Shown here: in pieces, positions 46,881 through 56,360 of the stretch
Layout: the number at the start of each line of letters is the position of its first letter
Position numbering within the stretch: position 1 is the stretch's first letter
Assembly: GCA_019748195.1 (NCBI GenBank)
Contig: JAIEPW010000054.1
Location: forward strand, 1 to 64,000
Reading direction: 5' to 3'
DNA: 64,000 bases
Origin: Bryobacteraceae bacterium
Lineage (GTDB): Bacteria > Acidobacteriota > Terriglobia > Bryobacterales > Bryobacteraceae
Made by a program: the position numbers and the translations under genes
The notes under the pieces: generated by a model
Database searches by the model: none
The model's input: only the letters and a program-made list of their open reading frames with translations
What the model was told of the DNA's origin: nothing

Positions 46881-49139
46881 TTGTCGTCCGATAAACTGCC
46901 TTCGATTCCTCCCGCCGGCAAGTCCGGCTTGCCCGCGCCGGAGCAGTGGGTGACACTGTCCAGCCCGCCCGCCCCAGCGGACCAGATCCAGCATGGCATC
47001 GAACGGTACGTCCACTCGATACTGCGAAACAAACTGCTGGTGCTGGGGCTTACACTGCTGGGCGGGGTCGCCGGCTACTTCAGTTCTGCATTCCGCCCGG
47101 AAACCTATCGCGGGCGCGTGACGGTGGAACTCCAGGGCGTCAACGAGAGCTTCCTGAACATAAACCAGATCGATCCGCAGGCGGGTTCAGATCTGTACTC
47201 TTCTTCTCAAGTTAACGTGCAAACGCAACTGCAGATTATCCTTAGCGATTCTTTGCGGCGGCGGACCCTGGCTCGTCTGGAGCGGGAAACCGTGCCCGTG
47301 CTCGACCCCGGGGGCGGCATACTCAACCGCACGCGCGACTTCATCGGGCTTCGCGACGAAAATCCCGTAGCTGCCACCCAAGCCGCCACTCGAATGGCAA
47401 ACGCCACGCTACGAGCCGCCGTAATCAAGAACACGAGGCTTATCGAGATCAGTTGCGAGTCCACGCATCCGAAGATCAGTGCTGACTTTGTCAATACGCT
47501 CGCCGATGAGTACATCGACCAGGCGCTTGAAATGCGCCTGAACAGCCTTCAGAAAACGAACAAGTGGCTGACCGGGCAGTTGGAGGAGGTGCGGGCAAAA
47601 CTGGTTGAAAGCGAGGAGCGTGTCCAGCAACACATGCGAAAGTCCGGAGCGGTTTCCGGCGGTTTGTCTGAAGCCCGCCTCCAGAAGCTGCAAACCGATT
47701 TGTCGATGGCGCAAACCGAACGCATCGAGAAGCAGGCCCGCTTCGAGTCTGCTCGCCGCGCCAGCCCGGAATTGCTGGGAGAACTTCTGCAGGACGGGCA
47801 GATCCGCGGAGCCAATCAGAAGCTCGCGGACCTCCGCCGGGAAGTGGCCGACCTCACCACCACCCTGACCCCCGCTCATAGCAAGGTGAAGCGATTGCAG
47901 GCCCAGATCGACGAGACCGCGCGGCTTCTGGCGCGGCACACGGCCGATGCGCTGGACCGAGTGCGGGAGGATTACGAAGCCGCGAAGCGGCATGAAGCTC
48001 TGCTAGCGAGCGCGTATACTTCGCAGAACCGCCAGGTGTCGGATGATTCGGACCGGGCCACTACGCTCAACATTCTAAAACGGGATGCCGAGGTCACCCG
48101 CCAGATTTACAACGCCTTGCTGCAGCAGGTGAACCAAACCAGCATCGCCACGGCACTCCCAACCAGCTCCGCGCGCCTTCTCGACGCCGCCAGACCAGCT
48201 TCCGTCCCGGTCTCTCCGGTTCCCATGAACAATGCCGGCACTGGATTGCTCCTGGGGTTGCTGAGCGGTATCGGCGTCGTCGCCGGACGAGAGCGCTGGC
48301 TGGCCCGCGTGTTCGAACCTGGCCACGCCGCCGGCATCCTCAACGTGCCCGAACTCGGGGTGATTCCAACGGCGAAACCGGCGCCGACTTCGACGCCTCG
48401 AACTCGCTTTGCTGCGTTGCAGTTCGGCGAAGCCGAACCCGCCGGCGGCGAACTCGACGGACGGCAGTTGGCCAGCCTTCACGCCAAACCCTCGCTTCTG
48501 GCGGATTCTTTTCGCGCCGCGCTGATCATGCTGCTGTTTGAGGACCGCGAGGGACGGCGCCCGCAGGTAATCACCGTTACCAGCCCCGCTCCCGGCGAGG
48601 GAAAGACCACGGTGGCTTCGAACCTCGCCATCGCCATCGCCAGCAGCCAGCGCCGGGTGTTACTCATCGACGGCGACTTCCGCCGGCCGCGCCTGCAGAC
48701 GCTGTTTTCGCTGCCGCCCTTCGACATGACCGGTCTGCTTCGAGGGGAGTCCTCCGCCGAGTCGGTCAGCCGAGCCGTCTCGGCCACGGCGATTTCGAAC
48801 CTGTTCGTTCTCTCCACCAATCCGCTGGAAGAAAACCCCGGCAACCTGCTTTACGGGCCGGCGCTGCGATTGTTGATCGAACGGTTTCGGGGCGAATACT
48901 ACTCGATCGTCGTCGATACTCCGCCCGCGCTCGCGGTTCCGGATGCGCGGGCGTGGGCCCGGCTCTCCGACGGCGTTATCCTGGTTTCCCGCGCCGGCCA
49001 GACAAGTGAACCCGAGATTCGCGAAACTGCGAAGATCCTGCACAACGACGGCACCCGAATCATCGGAACGATCTTGAACGACTGGCACGCACCTTCGCGG
49101 CTTCTGGGCCGGTACACGAACCACTACTACACCGCCTGA
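46881..49139 (+). CDS. wzc: Chain-length determinant fused to a bacterial tyrosine kinase (Wzc/GumC-ExoP type)
   Basis: The protein has 752 residues. The first membrane segment lies at about 49-68. A long periplasmic region with coiled-coil character (about 230-400) follows, then a second membrane segment (about 450-470). The cytoplasmic BY-kinase has Walker A GEGKTT (about residue 571) and Walker A' VLLIDGDFRRPRL (about 593). The C-terminus is tyrosine-rich (YTNHYYTA), as expected for autophosphorylation. It sets glycan chain length and gates export with Wza. The start codon is TTG at 46881, preceded by GAAGG. It ends 6 bases before the epimerase gene. Confidence 0.93.
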   Translation: MSSDKLPSIPPAGKSGLPAPEQWVTLSSPPAPADQIQHGIERYVHSILRNKLLVLGLTLLGGVAGYFSSAFRPETYRGRVTVELQGVNESFLNINQIDPQAGSDLYSSSQVNVQTQLQIILSDSLRRRTLARLERETVPVLDPGGGILNRTRDFIGLRDENPVAATQAATRMANATLRAAVIKNTRLIEISCESTHPKISADFVNTLADEYIDQALEMRLNSLQKTNKWLTGQLEEVRAKLVESEERVQQHMRKSGAVSGGLSEARLQKLQTDLSMAQTERIEKQARFESARRASPELLGELLQDGQIRGANQKLADLRREVADLTTTLTPAHSKVKRLQAQIDETARLLARHTADALDRVREDYEAAKRHEALLASAYTSQNRQVSDDSDRATTLNILKRDAEVTRQIYNALLQQVNQTSIATALPTSSARLLDAARPASVPVSPVPMNNAGTGLLLGLLSGIGVVAGRERWLARVFEPGHAAGILNVPELGVIPTAKPAPTSTPRTRFAALQFGEAEPAGGELDGRQLASLHAKPSLLADSFRAALIMLLFEDREGRRPQVITVTSPAPGEGKTTVASNLAIAIASSQRRVLLIDGDFRRPRLQTLFSLPPFDMTGLLRGESSAESVSRAVSATAISNLFVLSTNPLEENPGNLLYGPALRLLIERFRGEYYSIVVDTPPALAVPDARAWARLSDGVILVSRAGQTSEPEIRETAKILHNDGTRIIGTILNDWHAPSRLLGRYTNHYYTA

Positions 49140-49145
49140 GTCGCA

Positions 49146-50123
49146 ATGGCTTCCTATCTGGTCACGGGCGCGGCCGGTTTCATCGGCAGCGCGGTAGCGC
49201 AACTCCTTGTCAATCAGGGGCATTCCGTCACTGGCATGGACAACCTGAACGACGCCTATGATGTGCGGCTGAAGCACTGGCGCCTGGATCGGCTGAAAGC
49301 TTGCCGCAACTTCCGCTTTGTGCACGTGGATATTTGCGATCGCGCCGCCCTCCAGTCGTTCTGGGAGGGGGCGGGCCCGATCGAAGCCATCGTCAACCTC
49401 GCCGCGCGCGCGGGTGTTCGTTACAGTGCCGAGAATCCGTGGATTTACGTCGACGCCAACGTGACCGGCACATTGAACCTGCTCGAGGCCTGCCGGGTGC
49501 GCGGCATTCGCAAACTCATTTTATCGAGCACCTCCAGCCTGTACGGCGGGCACAATCCACTGCCGTACCGGGAGGACGCCGATATCACGCGGCCTCTCTC
49601 TCCTTACGCCGCAACCAAGCAGGCGGCCGAGTCGCTGTGTCACGCCTATCACCACTTGTACGGTATCGATGTCACGATCTTTCGCTATTTCACCGTGTAT
49701 GGTCCCGCCGGGCGTCCCGACATGAGCGTATTCCGCTTTGTGAAATGGGTGGCCGAGGGCGATCCGGTGCGCATCTACGGTGACGGGTCGCAATCCCGGG
49801 ACTTTACGTACGTAGCCGACATCGCTCGCGGCACCGTGGCGGCAATTCCCCTTGAAGGCTATCAGATCATCAATCTCGGTTCCGACCGTCCGATCGTGCT
49901 GCGGGATCTTCTCACCGCTGTCGGCGAGAAGCTCGGACGCACCCCCGAGGTGAATTTCTTTCCCGCGCACGCGGCCGACGTGCCCGCCACGTGGGCGGAC
50001 ATCGGGCAGGCACGGGCGCTCTTGAACTGGAGTCCGGAAACAGGGATCGACGAGGGGCTCGACTCGTTCGTCGCTTGGTATCGCGCCAATCAGGATTGGG
50101 CAAGCCAGATTCAACTGGGCTGA
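49146..50123 (+). CDS. NAD-dependent sugar epimerase, UDP-glucuronate 4-epimerase-like
   Basis: The protein has 325 residues. The extended SDR fold has the NAD loop GAAGFIG near residue 8, the catalytic STSSLYG and the YAATK Tyr/Lys pair. RDFTYVADIA and NLGSDRP are typical of the UDP-glucuronate/UDP-glucose 4-epimerase branch. It probably converts UDP-GlcA to UDP-GalA for the glycan. Uronic acid residues would also give the two AsnB-like amidotransferases a carboxylate to work on (inference). The start is ATG at 49146. The gene is co-directional with the export genes. Confidence 0.88.
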   Translation: MASYLVTGAAGFIGSAVAQLLVNQGHSVTGMDNLNDAYDVRLKHWRLDRLKACRNFRFVHVDICDRAALQSFWEGAGPIEAIVNLAARAGVRYSAENPWIYVDANVTGTLNLLEACRVRGIRKLILSSTSSLYGGHNPLPYREDADITRPLSPYAATKQAAESLCHAYHHLYGIDVTIFRYFTVYGPAGRPDMSVFRFVKWVAEGDPVRIYGDGSQSRDFTYVADIARGTVAAIPLEGYQIINLGSDRPIVLRDLLTAVGEKLGRTPEVNFFPAHAADVPATWADIGQARALLNWSPETGIDEGLDSFVAWYRANQDWASQIQLG

Positions 50124-50153
50124 CAGCAAGAACCGGCATTTCCTCATTTTCCC

Positions 50154-50993
50154 ATGACCACCAAAATCGCTTCCGAGAAGGTCTTGTTACTGCAGCCCAC
50201 TCGAGGCTGGGTGGGTCTGCGGCTCGCGGAGTTGTGGGAATTCCGGGAGCTGCTGTTATTCCTGTCCTGGCGAGACGTGAAGATCCGTTACAAGCAGACC
50301 GCGCTCGGCGCTGCCTGGGCGATTCTGCAGCCGCTGCTTACCATGCTGGTCTTCAGCCTGTTCTTCGGCAAGCTGGCGAAGATACCCTCGGACGGAATTC
50401 CGTATCCGCTCTTCACACTGGCGGGCTTGGTTCCGTGGGCTTTCTTCTCCTATGGCCTCACGCAGTCCTCCAACAGCGTCGTAGCCGGAGCCCACATGAT
50501 CCGCAAGATCTACTTCCCCAGGCTGATGATCCCGATGTCCTCGGTGGTGGCGGGCGGCGTTGACTTCTTTTTCGCGCTGCTGCTCCTGTTCGGCATGATG
50601 ACGCTGAACGGTATCGGGTTGACCGCCCGCGCCTGGACGCTGCCCGCCTTCGTTCTTCTGGCCTTTGCAACGTCGATGGGCGTCGGCTTGTGGCTGGCCG
50701 CACTGAATGTCCAGTATCGCGATATTCGGTATATCGTTCCGTTCCTGGTTCAGTTCTGGATGTACGCGACTCCGATTGCGTACCCCAGCACACTGCTGCC
50801 GGAGCCCTGGCGAACCGTATATGGAATCAATCCGATGGCCGGCGTGGTGGAAGGCTTCCGCTGGGCTCTTCTGGGCGCGAAAACTGCTCCCGGTCCGATG
50901 ATTCTGCTTTCCGCCGGTGTCGCGTTGACCCTGCTGGTCACGGGCGCCTTCTGGTTTCGTCGGGCGGAAAGGAGTTTCGCCGATGTTGTTTAG
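50154..50993 (+). CDS. wzm: ABC-2 type polysaccharide exporter permease (Wzm/TagG family)
   Basis: The protein has 279 residues with six predicted membrane segments. The N-terminal amphipathic region RDVKIRYKQTALGAAWAILQP is diagnostic for the Wzm/KpsM/TagG family; a second block is VQYRDIRYIVPFLVQ. It forms the inner-membrane channel for lipid-linked glycan together with the Wzt-like ATPase encoded at 57297. The start is ATG at 50154. The 3' end overlaps the NeuB-like gene by 11 bases. Confidence 0.93.
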   Translation: MTTKIASEKVLLLQPTRGWVGLRLAELWEFRELLLFLSWRDVKIRYKQTALGAAWAILQPLLTMLVFSLFFGKLAKIPSDGIPYPLFTLAGLVPWAFFSYGLTQSSNSVVAGAHMIRKIYFPRLMIPMSSVVAGGVDFFFALLLLFGMMTLNGIGLTARAWTLPAFVLLAFATSMGVGLWLAALNVQYRDIRYIVPFLVQFWMYATPIAYPSTLLPEPWRTVYGINPMAGVVEGFRWALLGAKTAPGPMILLSAGVALTLLVTGAFWFRRAERSFADVV

Positions 50994-51999
50994 GGAGGGC
51001 CGTTGTTTCGTCATCGCCGAAGTGGCTCAAGCGCATGACGGCAGTCTGGGAACGGCTCACGCCTATATCGACGCTGTCGCGCAAGCGGGCGCCGACGCGG
51101 TTAAATTCCAAACGCATATCGCCGCGGCCGAGAGTACGCCGAGCGAACAGTGGCGCGTGCGCTTCAGCCCGCAGGATGAAACTCGTTACGAATACTGGAA
51201 GCGGATGGAGTTCACTCCACCGCAGTGGGAAGGGTTGCGGGATCATGCGATCGCCCGGAATCTCACCTTCCTTTCATCGCCCTTCTCGATGGAAGCGGTC
51301 GCACTTCTCGATTCGCTTGGGGTGCCGGCCTGGAAGGTGGGAGCGGGGGAATTGACGAACCTTCCGATGCTGGAGGCAATTGCCGCCACAAGAAAGCCGG
51401 TTCTGCTGTCGAGCGGACTGGCGGGCTGGTCTGACCTGGACCGGGCTGTCGAACTGGTTCGTGAGCGGGGAGCCGAAGCCATCCCGATGCAGTGCACGAC
51501 ACAGTATCCTTGCCCGCCGGAAAAGCTCGGTCTGAATTTGCTGGACGAATTGCGCAGCCGCTACCGCGGAAAGGTCGGTCTTTCGGATCATTCTGGCAAG
51601 ATTTATGCGGGGTTGGCCGCCGCGGTGCGAGGCGCGGAAGTAGTCGAGGTACACGTGGCTTTTTCGCGCGAGTGCTTTGGGCCCGACGTCACCTCCTCGC
51701 TCACCACTTCCGAGCTGTACCAGTTGGTGGAAGGCTGCCGGTTCATCGAGAAGGCTTTTGCTCATCCCGTTGATAAGGACGCCATGGCGGACGAACTGGC
51801 CGGCTTGCGGTTTACCTTCGGGAAGAGTTGGGTGGCCACGCGCGATCTTCCCGCCGGGCACATCATCCAACCGGCCGATATCAACCTGAAGAAGCCTGGG
51901 ACCGGCGTCCCGGCCGCCAGGGTGGGTGACCTGCTCAGCCGTCGCCTTCGCCATCCTGTCACCTATGACTCTCTGATTATGGAGACTGATCTTGAATAA
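50983..51999 (+). CDS. neuB: N-acetylneuraminate (nonulosonic acid) synthase family protein with SAF domain
   Basis: The protein has 338 residues. The TIM-barrel NeuB domain has VIAEVAQAHDGSLGTAHAYI, GADAVKFQTH, KVGAGELTN and GLSDHSG. A C-terminal SAF/antifreeze-like domain follows (about 275-338, with ATRDLPAGHII). It condenses an N-acyl-mannosamine-type sugar with phosphoenolpyruvate to make a nine-carbon acid. ATG at 50983 has AAAGGAG upstream and overlaps wzm. With NeuC- and NeuA-like enzymes directly downstream, it completes a CMP-nonulosonate route. The gene order fits sialic acid, but legionaminic-type sugars cannot be excluded. Confidence 0.92.
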   Translation: MLFREGRCFVIAEVAQAHDGSLGTAHAYIDAVAQAGADAVKFQTHIAAAESTPSEQWRVRFSPQDETRYEYWKRMEFTPPQWEGLRDHAIARNLTFLSSPFSMEAVALLDSLGVPAWKVGAGELTNLPMLEAIAATRKPVLLSSGLAGWSDLDRAVELVRERGAEAIPMQCTTQYPCPPEKLGLNLLDELRSRYRGKVGLSDHSGKIYAGLAAAVRGAEVVEVHVAFSRECFGPDVTSSLTTSELYQLVEGCRFIEKAFAHPVDKDAMADELAGLRFTFGKSWVATRDLPAGHIIQPADINLKKPGTGVPAARVGDLLSRRLRHPVTYDSLIMETDLE

Positions 52000-53179
52000 G
52001 AGCCCGAAAAAAGTCTGCGTGGTCCTGGTAGACCGCGCCAACTACGGCCGCCTTAAGCCTGTAATGCGGTCACTGGCTGCTCATCCGGAAATCGAACTAC
52101 AGGTATTGGCGGCCGGAACCATGGTGCTGGAGCGGTTCGGCCTGGCGGTGAACGGAGTGCGCGCCGACGGCTTCCCGGTGGCGGGCGAGATCTATATCGA
52201 ACTCGAAGGCTCCACGCCCACAACCATGGCCAAGTCCGTGGGCTTCGCGGTTGTCGAGTTCGCAAGTGAATTCCAGCGGCTGAAACCGGACGTCGTCCTG
52301 CTGATCGGCGACCGCTACGAAGCGCTCGCCGCTGCAATCGCGGCCGCTTACATGAATCTTTGTATCGCCCACATTCAGGGTGGCGAGGTGTCAGGCTCCA
52401 TCGATGAAAGCGCCCGCCACGCCATTTCCAAGTTCGCGCACTTCCACTTTCCCAGCACCCGGAGGTCCGCCGACTACCTGGTTCGCATGGGAGAGGATCC
52501 GGATACGATTCTTTCGGTGGGCTGCCCCAGCAGCGATATCGCGCGGTTGATCGACATCCGGCTGGATCCCGCCGTGGTGAACGGAGCCGGCAGCGGCGCG
52601 ACGATCGACTTGGAGGCGCCCTTCCTGCTGGTGGTTTTCCATCCCACAACCACGGAGTTTGGCGACGAACGCCACCAGATGCAGGAGATGCTCGCCGCTC
52701 TTCAGGATCTGGCTCAGCCAACCGTGCTGTTCTGGCCCAACATCGACGCCGGAGCCGATCACATCAGCCGGGCGATCCGCGTGTTCCGCGACCAGAATCG
52801 CCCGACGTGGCTTCGCAGCATCGTGAACCTGACCCCAGAAGATTACCTTCGGGTGCTTGCACGGACCAGTTGCGCCGTGGGGAACTCCAGCAGCTTCGTT
52901 CGCGATGCGGGGTATTTCGGAACCCCGGTGGTCCTGGTTGGGAACCGGCAAGAGGGCCGGGAAGCGGACGAGCATGTCCGGCCGGCTGTTCCTCTCCGCG
53001 GTGAGATCGCCGCCCGTGTCCGGGAGCAACTCAGGCACGGCAGGTATCAGCCGAGTTCTTTGTACGGCGACGGCTTCGTTTCGCAAAGAATCTCCCAGGC
53101 CCTCGCGGGGTTGAACCCCTACGTGCAGAAACGGTTGCACTATATCCATGACGCGCGAACCGCGGCATTCGCAACGTGA
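51992..53179 (+). CDS. neuC: UDP-N-acetylglucosamine 2-epimerase, hydrolysing (NeuC/LegG type)
   Basis: The protein has 395 residues with a GT-B-like epimerase fold. Signatures are RANYGRLKPVM, VLLIGDRYEALAAA, HIQGGEVSGSIDES, HFPSTRRSADYL and GNSSSFVRDAG. It would release N-acetylmannosamine (or a related free sugar) from the UDP-sugar as substrate for the NeuB-like synthase. The start codon is TTG at 51992, overlapping the neuB stop by 8 bases. The 3' end overlaps neuA (GTGA), so the three genes are translationally coupled. Confidence 0.92.
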   Translation: MNKSPKKVCVVLVDRANYGRLKPVMRSLAAHPEIELQVLAAGTMVLERFGLAVNGVRADGFPVAGEIYIELEGSTPTTMAKSVGFAVVEFASEFQRLKPDVVLLIGDRYEALAAAIAAAYMNLCIAHIQGGEVSGSIDESARHAISKFAHFHFPSTRRSADYLVRMGEDPDTILSVGCPSSDIARLIDIRLDPAVVNGAGSGATIDLEAPFLLVVFHPTTTEFGDERHQMQEMLAALQDLAQPTVLFWPNIDAGADHISRAIRVFRDQNRPTWLRSIVNLTPEDYLRVLARTSCAVGNSSSFVRDAGYFGTPVVLVGNRQEGREADEHVRPAVPLRGEIAARVREQLRHGRYQPSSLYGDGFVSQRISQALAGLNPYVQKRLHYIHDARTAAFAT

Positions 53180-53883
53180 GGGTTCTAGGGGTCATACCCG
53201 CGCGAGGCGGATCAAAGGGCGTCCTCCGGAAGAACTTGCGCCTTCTGGGGGGCAGGCCGCTGCTGGCTTACACCGCCGACGCAATCCGGGAAGCGCGTCT
53301 GCTCACTCGGGTCATCGTCTCCACCGAGGACGCGGAAATTGCGGAAGCCAGCCGCGCCCTTAACCTGGACGTGCCCTTCCTTCGGCCTCAAGCGCTCGCT
53401 CAGGATGACACTCCGACCCTGCCGGTAATCCGCCATGCAGTCGAAACATTGGAGGGGCAGAATCAGTTCTATGACGCCATCTGTATCCTCCAGCCAACAC
53501 AACCGCTGCGAAAAGGCGGTGAGATCGACGGGTGCATCTTGATGCTCGAAAATACTCAGGCGGATTCGGTCGTTACGGTTCGGTCCGTTCCGCACGAATT
53601 CAATCCGCACTGGGTCTATTTCACCCAGTCTTCCGGGTTCTTGCGGCTGAGTACGGGCGAATCCCAACCGATTCCCCGCCGCCAGAGTCTGCCTCCCGCG
53701 GTCCATCGCGACGGGTCCGTCTACCTGGTGCGGCGGGACGTTCTGATGATTGGAAACAGCCTTTACGGCGAGCGAGTGGCTGGCTACTCGACCGATTTTC
53801 GGCTAGCGGTCAACATCGACACCGAAGAAGACCTCCGCCGCGCGGAAGAACTGCTACGAGAGGCGAGCCATGACGCCGTTTGA
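53176..53883 (+). CDS. neuA: CMP-nonulosonate (acylneuraminate) cytidylyltransferase
   Basis: The protein has 235 residues, typical for the single-domain form. The nucleotide-binding N-terminus reads VIPARGGSKGVLRKN. LQPTQPLR and the late NIDTEEDL aspartate pattern are conserved in the family. It activates the nine-carbon acid with CTP, giving the CMP-sugar donor for a glycosyltransferase. The start is GTG at 53176, overlapping the neuC stop. It overlaps the next methyltransferase gene by 14 bases. Confidence 0.92.
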   Translation: MRVLGVIPARGGSKGVLRKNLRLLGGRPLLAYTADAIREARLLTRVIVSTEDAEIAEASRALNLDVPFLRPQALAQDDTPTLPVIRHAVETLEGQNQFYDAICILQPTQPLRKGGEIDGCILMLENTQADSVVTVRSVPHEFNPHWVYFTQSSGFLRLSTGESQPIPRRQSLPPAVHRDGSVYLVRRDVLMIGNSLYGERVAGYSTDFRLAVNIDTEEDLRRAEELLREASHDAV

Positions 53884-54595
53884 ACGATTGTATCTGCTCG
53901 CTGAACCGTTTTTTCCGCCGCTCTACGGCATGGTTCGCCGCGAGTTTAAGAAGTCGATCAGCGGGATGCCGCCGAGCCACCGCTGGACCTTGGACGTGGG
54001 CGGCCGCAAATCTCATTACACGGTCGGCGTCCAAGCGAACCTGATTGTCGCCGACCTGCCCCGCACAGACGAAATCCAGCGCCGGCTAAACCTTGGTTTG
54101 AACGCTCCGGCTGCGCGTCAAGTACTGAATCGCCGGAGTAACATCCATGGTTACATCTATAACGACATGACGCAATCCAGTTGGCGCACCGCCTCCTTCG
54201 GTTGCGTTTTGGCGGTAGAGGTTCTTGAGCACGTGGAGCAGGACGAATGTTTCGTCCAGGAGGTAGCACGGGTCCTCAAGCCCGGTGGCGTCCTCCTGCT
54301 GACTACGCCAAACGGGGATTTTGTGGCGAACACCAATCCCGATCACAAGCGCCACTACCGCCGCGCTCAGCTCGTGGATTTGCTGGCCCGCCACTTCCCT
54401 GAGGTGAGTGTTTCGCCGCGCATCGCCGGAGGGCATTTCCGCCGCTGGGGCCTTCAATCCTGGTCGCTTCGGGCACCTCTTCGCACATTGCTGAGCGGCG
54501 CGGCAAACGTGCTGAACCGCATTGAATCGGATGTTCTTCCGTGCCCCGAGAGCCGCACCAGGCACCTGTTCGCAATTGCCCGGAAGAAAGCGTAA
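53870..54595 (+). CDS. SAM-dependent methyltransferase, class I
   Basis: The protein has 241 residues. Motif I is LDVGGRKSHY (a relaxed GxG loop), followed by LAVEVLEHVEQDE and VLKPGGVLLLTTPN, typical of Methyltransf_11/23-like enzymes. It may methylate a glycan residue. In ABC-exported O-antigens terminal methylation can end chain growth and is read by the Wzt C-terminal domain, which is present here. That link is an inference. The start ATG overlaps neuA, and asnB follows 4 bases downstream. Confidence 0.85.
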   Translation: MTPFERLYLLAEPFFPPLYGMVRREFKKSISGMPPSHRWTLDVGGRKSHYTVGVQANLIVADLPRTDEIQRRLNLGLNAPAARQVLNRRSNIHGYIYNDMTQSSWRTASFGCVLAVEVLEHVEQDECFVQEVARVLKPGGVLLLTTPNGDFVANTNPDHKRHYRRAQLVDLLARHFPEVSVSPRIAGGHFRRWGLQSWSLRAPLRTLLSGAANVLNRIESDVLPCPESRTRHLFAIARKKA

Positions 54596-54599
54596 AGCC

Positions 54600-56360
54600 A
54601 TGTGTGGAATCGCAGGATTGTTCGGAGCGGGGTTCCAGCCGGAGCAGTTGTTCTCCATGCACGCGGCCATGAGCCACCGCGGTCCGGACGATGCGGGTTT
54701 CTTTCATAGCGAATGCGCCCAGGCGCACCTCGCACATAATCGGCTGAGTATTCTGGATCGATCCGCCGCGGGACGCCAGCCGTTCCTGAGCCGCGATGGC
54801 CGATACGCCCTGGTGTTCAATGGCGAGATCTACAATTATCTGGAACTACGCGCCGCCATCGATTACCCTTACCGCTCGCATAGCGATTCCGAGGTTCTTC
54901 TCGCCGCTTATGAACAGTGGGGCGAAGCGTGTCTCGACCGGCTGGTGGGGATGTTCGCTTTCCTGATTTGGGACACACGCGAACGTATTCTCTTTGCGGC
55001 GCGGGATCGTTTCGGAGTGAAGCCCCTGTATTACTCGGAACGCCACGGCCGTCTCTGGATATCGAGCGAGATCAAAGCGCTGCATGCGGCGGGAGTAGAG
55101 CGGGAAGCCGATGAAGAGGTCTGGGCGACGTACCTGCACGACGGCGCCCACGAACACCTTGGTAGAACCTTCTGGCGCGGCGTCGTTCCCCTGCCTCCCG
55201 GACATTGGCTTCGATGGTCCGGCGGTCGCGCCTCCACGGGCTGCTGGTACGATCTGGCGGAACGCGCGGGAACGGACTACGATCCTCGTGGCGACACCGA
55301 AGTCATTCAAGAGTACGCCGCACTGGTGGAGGAGAGCGTAAGGTTGCGCTATCGAGCCGACGTGCCGGTGGGCATCAACCTGAGTGGCGGACTGGATTCT
55401 TCGATCCTTCTGGCGATGGTCCGGCGGATTTTCGGTGACCGCGGAGCGACCCGCGCGTTCACGTTCGTCACCGGCAACCCGGACTACGACGAGATTTCGT
55501 GGGTGCGGCGGATGTTGCAACATACCGGATACGAAGTGCAGGAGTGCCTTCTTAGCGCCGAGGAAACGCCGTTGCTCGCCGAGTCCGTGCAGAAGTTCCA
55601 GGATGAGCCTTTTGGCGGTCTCCCGACACTGGCGTATGCACGTCTGTTCGAACGGGCCAGGGAAGCAGGTACTATCGTGCTGCTGGATGGCCAAGGCATG
55701 GATGAACAGTGGGCCGGCTACGACTACTATCGCCAGCCGGACATTGGCGCCCAACTGCGAATTCAGGGGTCCTCCCAGGCCCCGGTGCGGCCCGGTTCGC
55801 TAGTCCCGGACTTCGCGGCGGAGCGGCTTCAGTGGGAGCCTCCGTCCCCATTCCCGGATTCCTTGCGCAACAGGCAGTATCGGGACATTCGTTTTCTCAA
55901 GATTCCACGGGCGCTCCGGTTTAACGATCGCGTCTCCATGCGGTCCTCAACGGAACTGCGCGAGCCATTTCTGGACCATCGCGCTGTTGAACTGAGTATG
56001 CGCCAACCGGAAGATCGCAAGATCCGGAACGGATCCGGAAAATGGCTCCTGCGGCAACTGGCGTCCACTCTGATCCCCGAAGGAGTGGCATACGCTCCGA
56101 AACGCCCGCTGCAGACGCCGCAGCGCGAGTGGCTTCGCGGTGAACTGGCTCCCTGGGCCGAGGACCGGATCGAAATGATGCTGCGGGAGTTGGGCGGGAT
56201 CTGGTTCCATCCGGACTCTGTGCGGCGCGAATGGCAGAGCTTCCGCGCGGGGGCCTCCGACAACAGTTTTTTCGTGTGGCAATGGATCAGTCTCTCGATG
56301 CTCCTTGTACGCCATGACGTCCGTTCTGAGGGAAAACTGGAGGTGAAGAAGTATGCCTAG
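54600..56360 (+). CDS. asnB: Asparagine synthetase (glutamine-hydrolysing) family amidotransferase, second copy
   Basis: The protein has 586 residues. The start is chosen at ATG 54600 so the product begins MCGIAGLFG, with Cys2 as the glutaminase nucleophile; an upstream extension into the methyltransferase gene was rejected. It contains HRGPDDAG, FNGEIYNY, the ATP loop SGGLDSS near residue 260 and LDGQGMDEQWAGYD. It is shorter than and clearly different from the copy at 9849, for example in the GQGMDE motif in place of GEGGDE. Its likely role is amidation of a carboxylated sugar in the glycan. It overlaps the PhyH gene by 8 bases. Confidence 0.92.
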   Translation: MCGIAGLFGAGFQPEQLFSMHAAMSHRGPDDAGFFHSECAQAHLAHNRLSILDRSAAGRQPFLSRDGRYALVFNGEIYNYLELRAAIDYPYRSHSDSEVLLAAYEQWGEACLDRLVGMFAFLIWDTRERILFAARDRFGVKPLYYSERHGRLWISSEIKALHAAGVEREADEEVWATYLHDGAHEHLGRTFWRGVVPLPPGHWLRWSGGRASTGCWYDLAERAGTDYDPRGDTEVIQEYAALVEESVRLRYRADVPVGINLSGGLDSSILLAMVRRIFGDRGATRAFTFVTGNPDYDEISWVRRMLQHTGYEVQECLLSAEETPLLAESVQKFQDEPFGGLPTLAYARLFERAREAGTIVLLDGQGMDEQWAGYDYYRQPDIGAQLRIQGSSQAPVRPGSLVPDFAAERLQWEPPSPFPDSLRNRQYRDIRFLKIPRALRFNDRVSMRSSTELREPFLDHRAVELSMRQPEDRKIRNGSGKWLLRQLASTLIPEGVAYAPKRPLQTPQREWLRGELAPWAEDRIEMMLRELGGIWFHPDSVRREWQSFRAGASDNSFFVWQWISLSMLLVRHDVRSEGKLEVKKYA

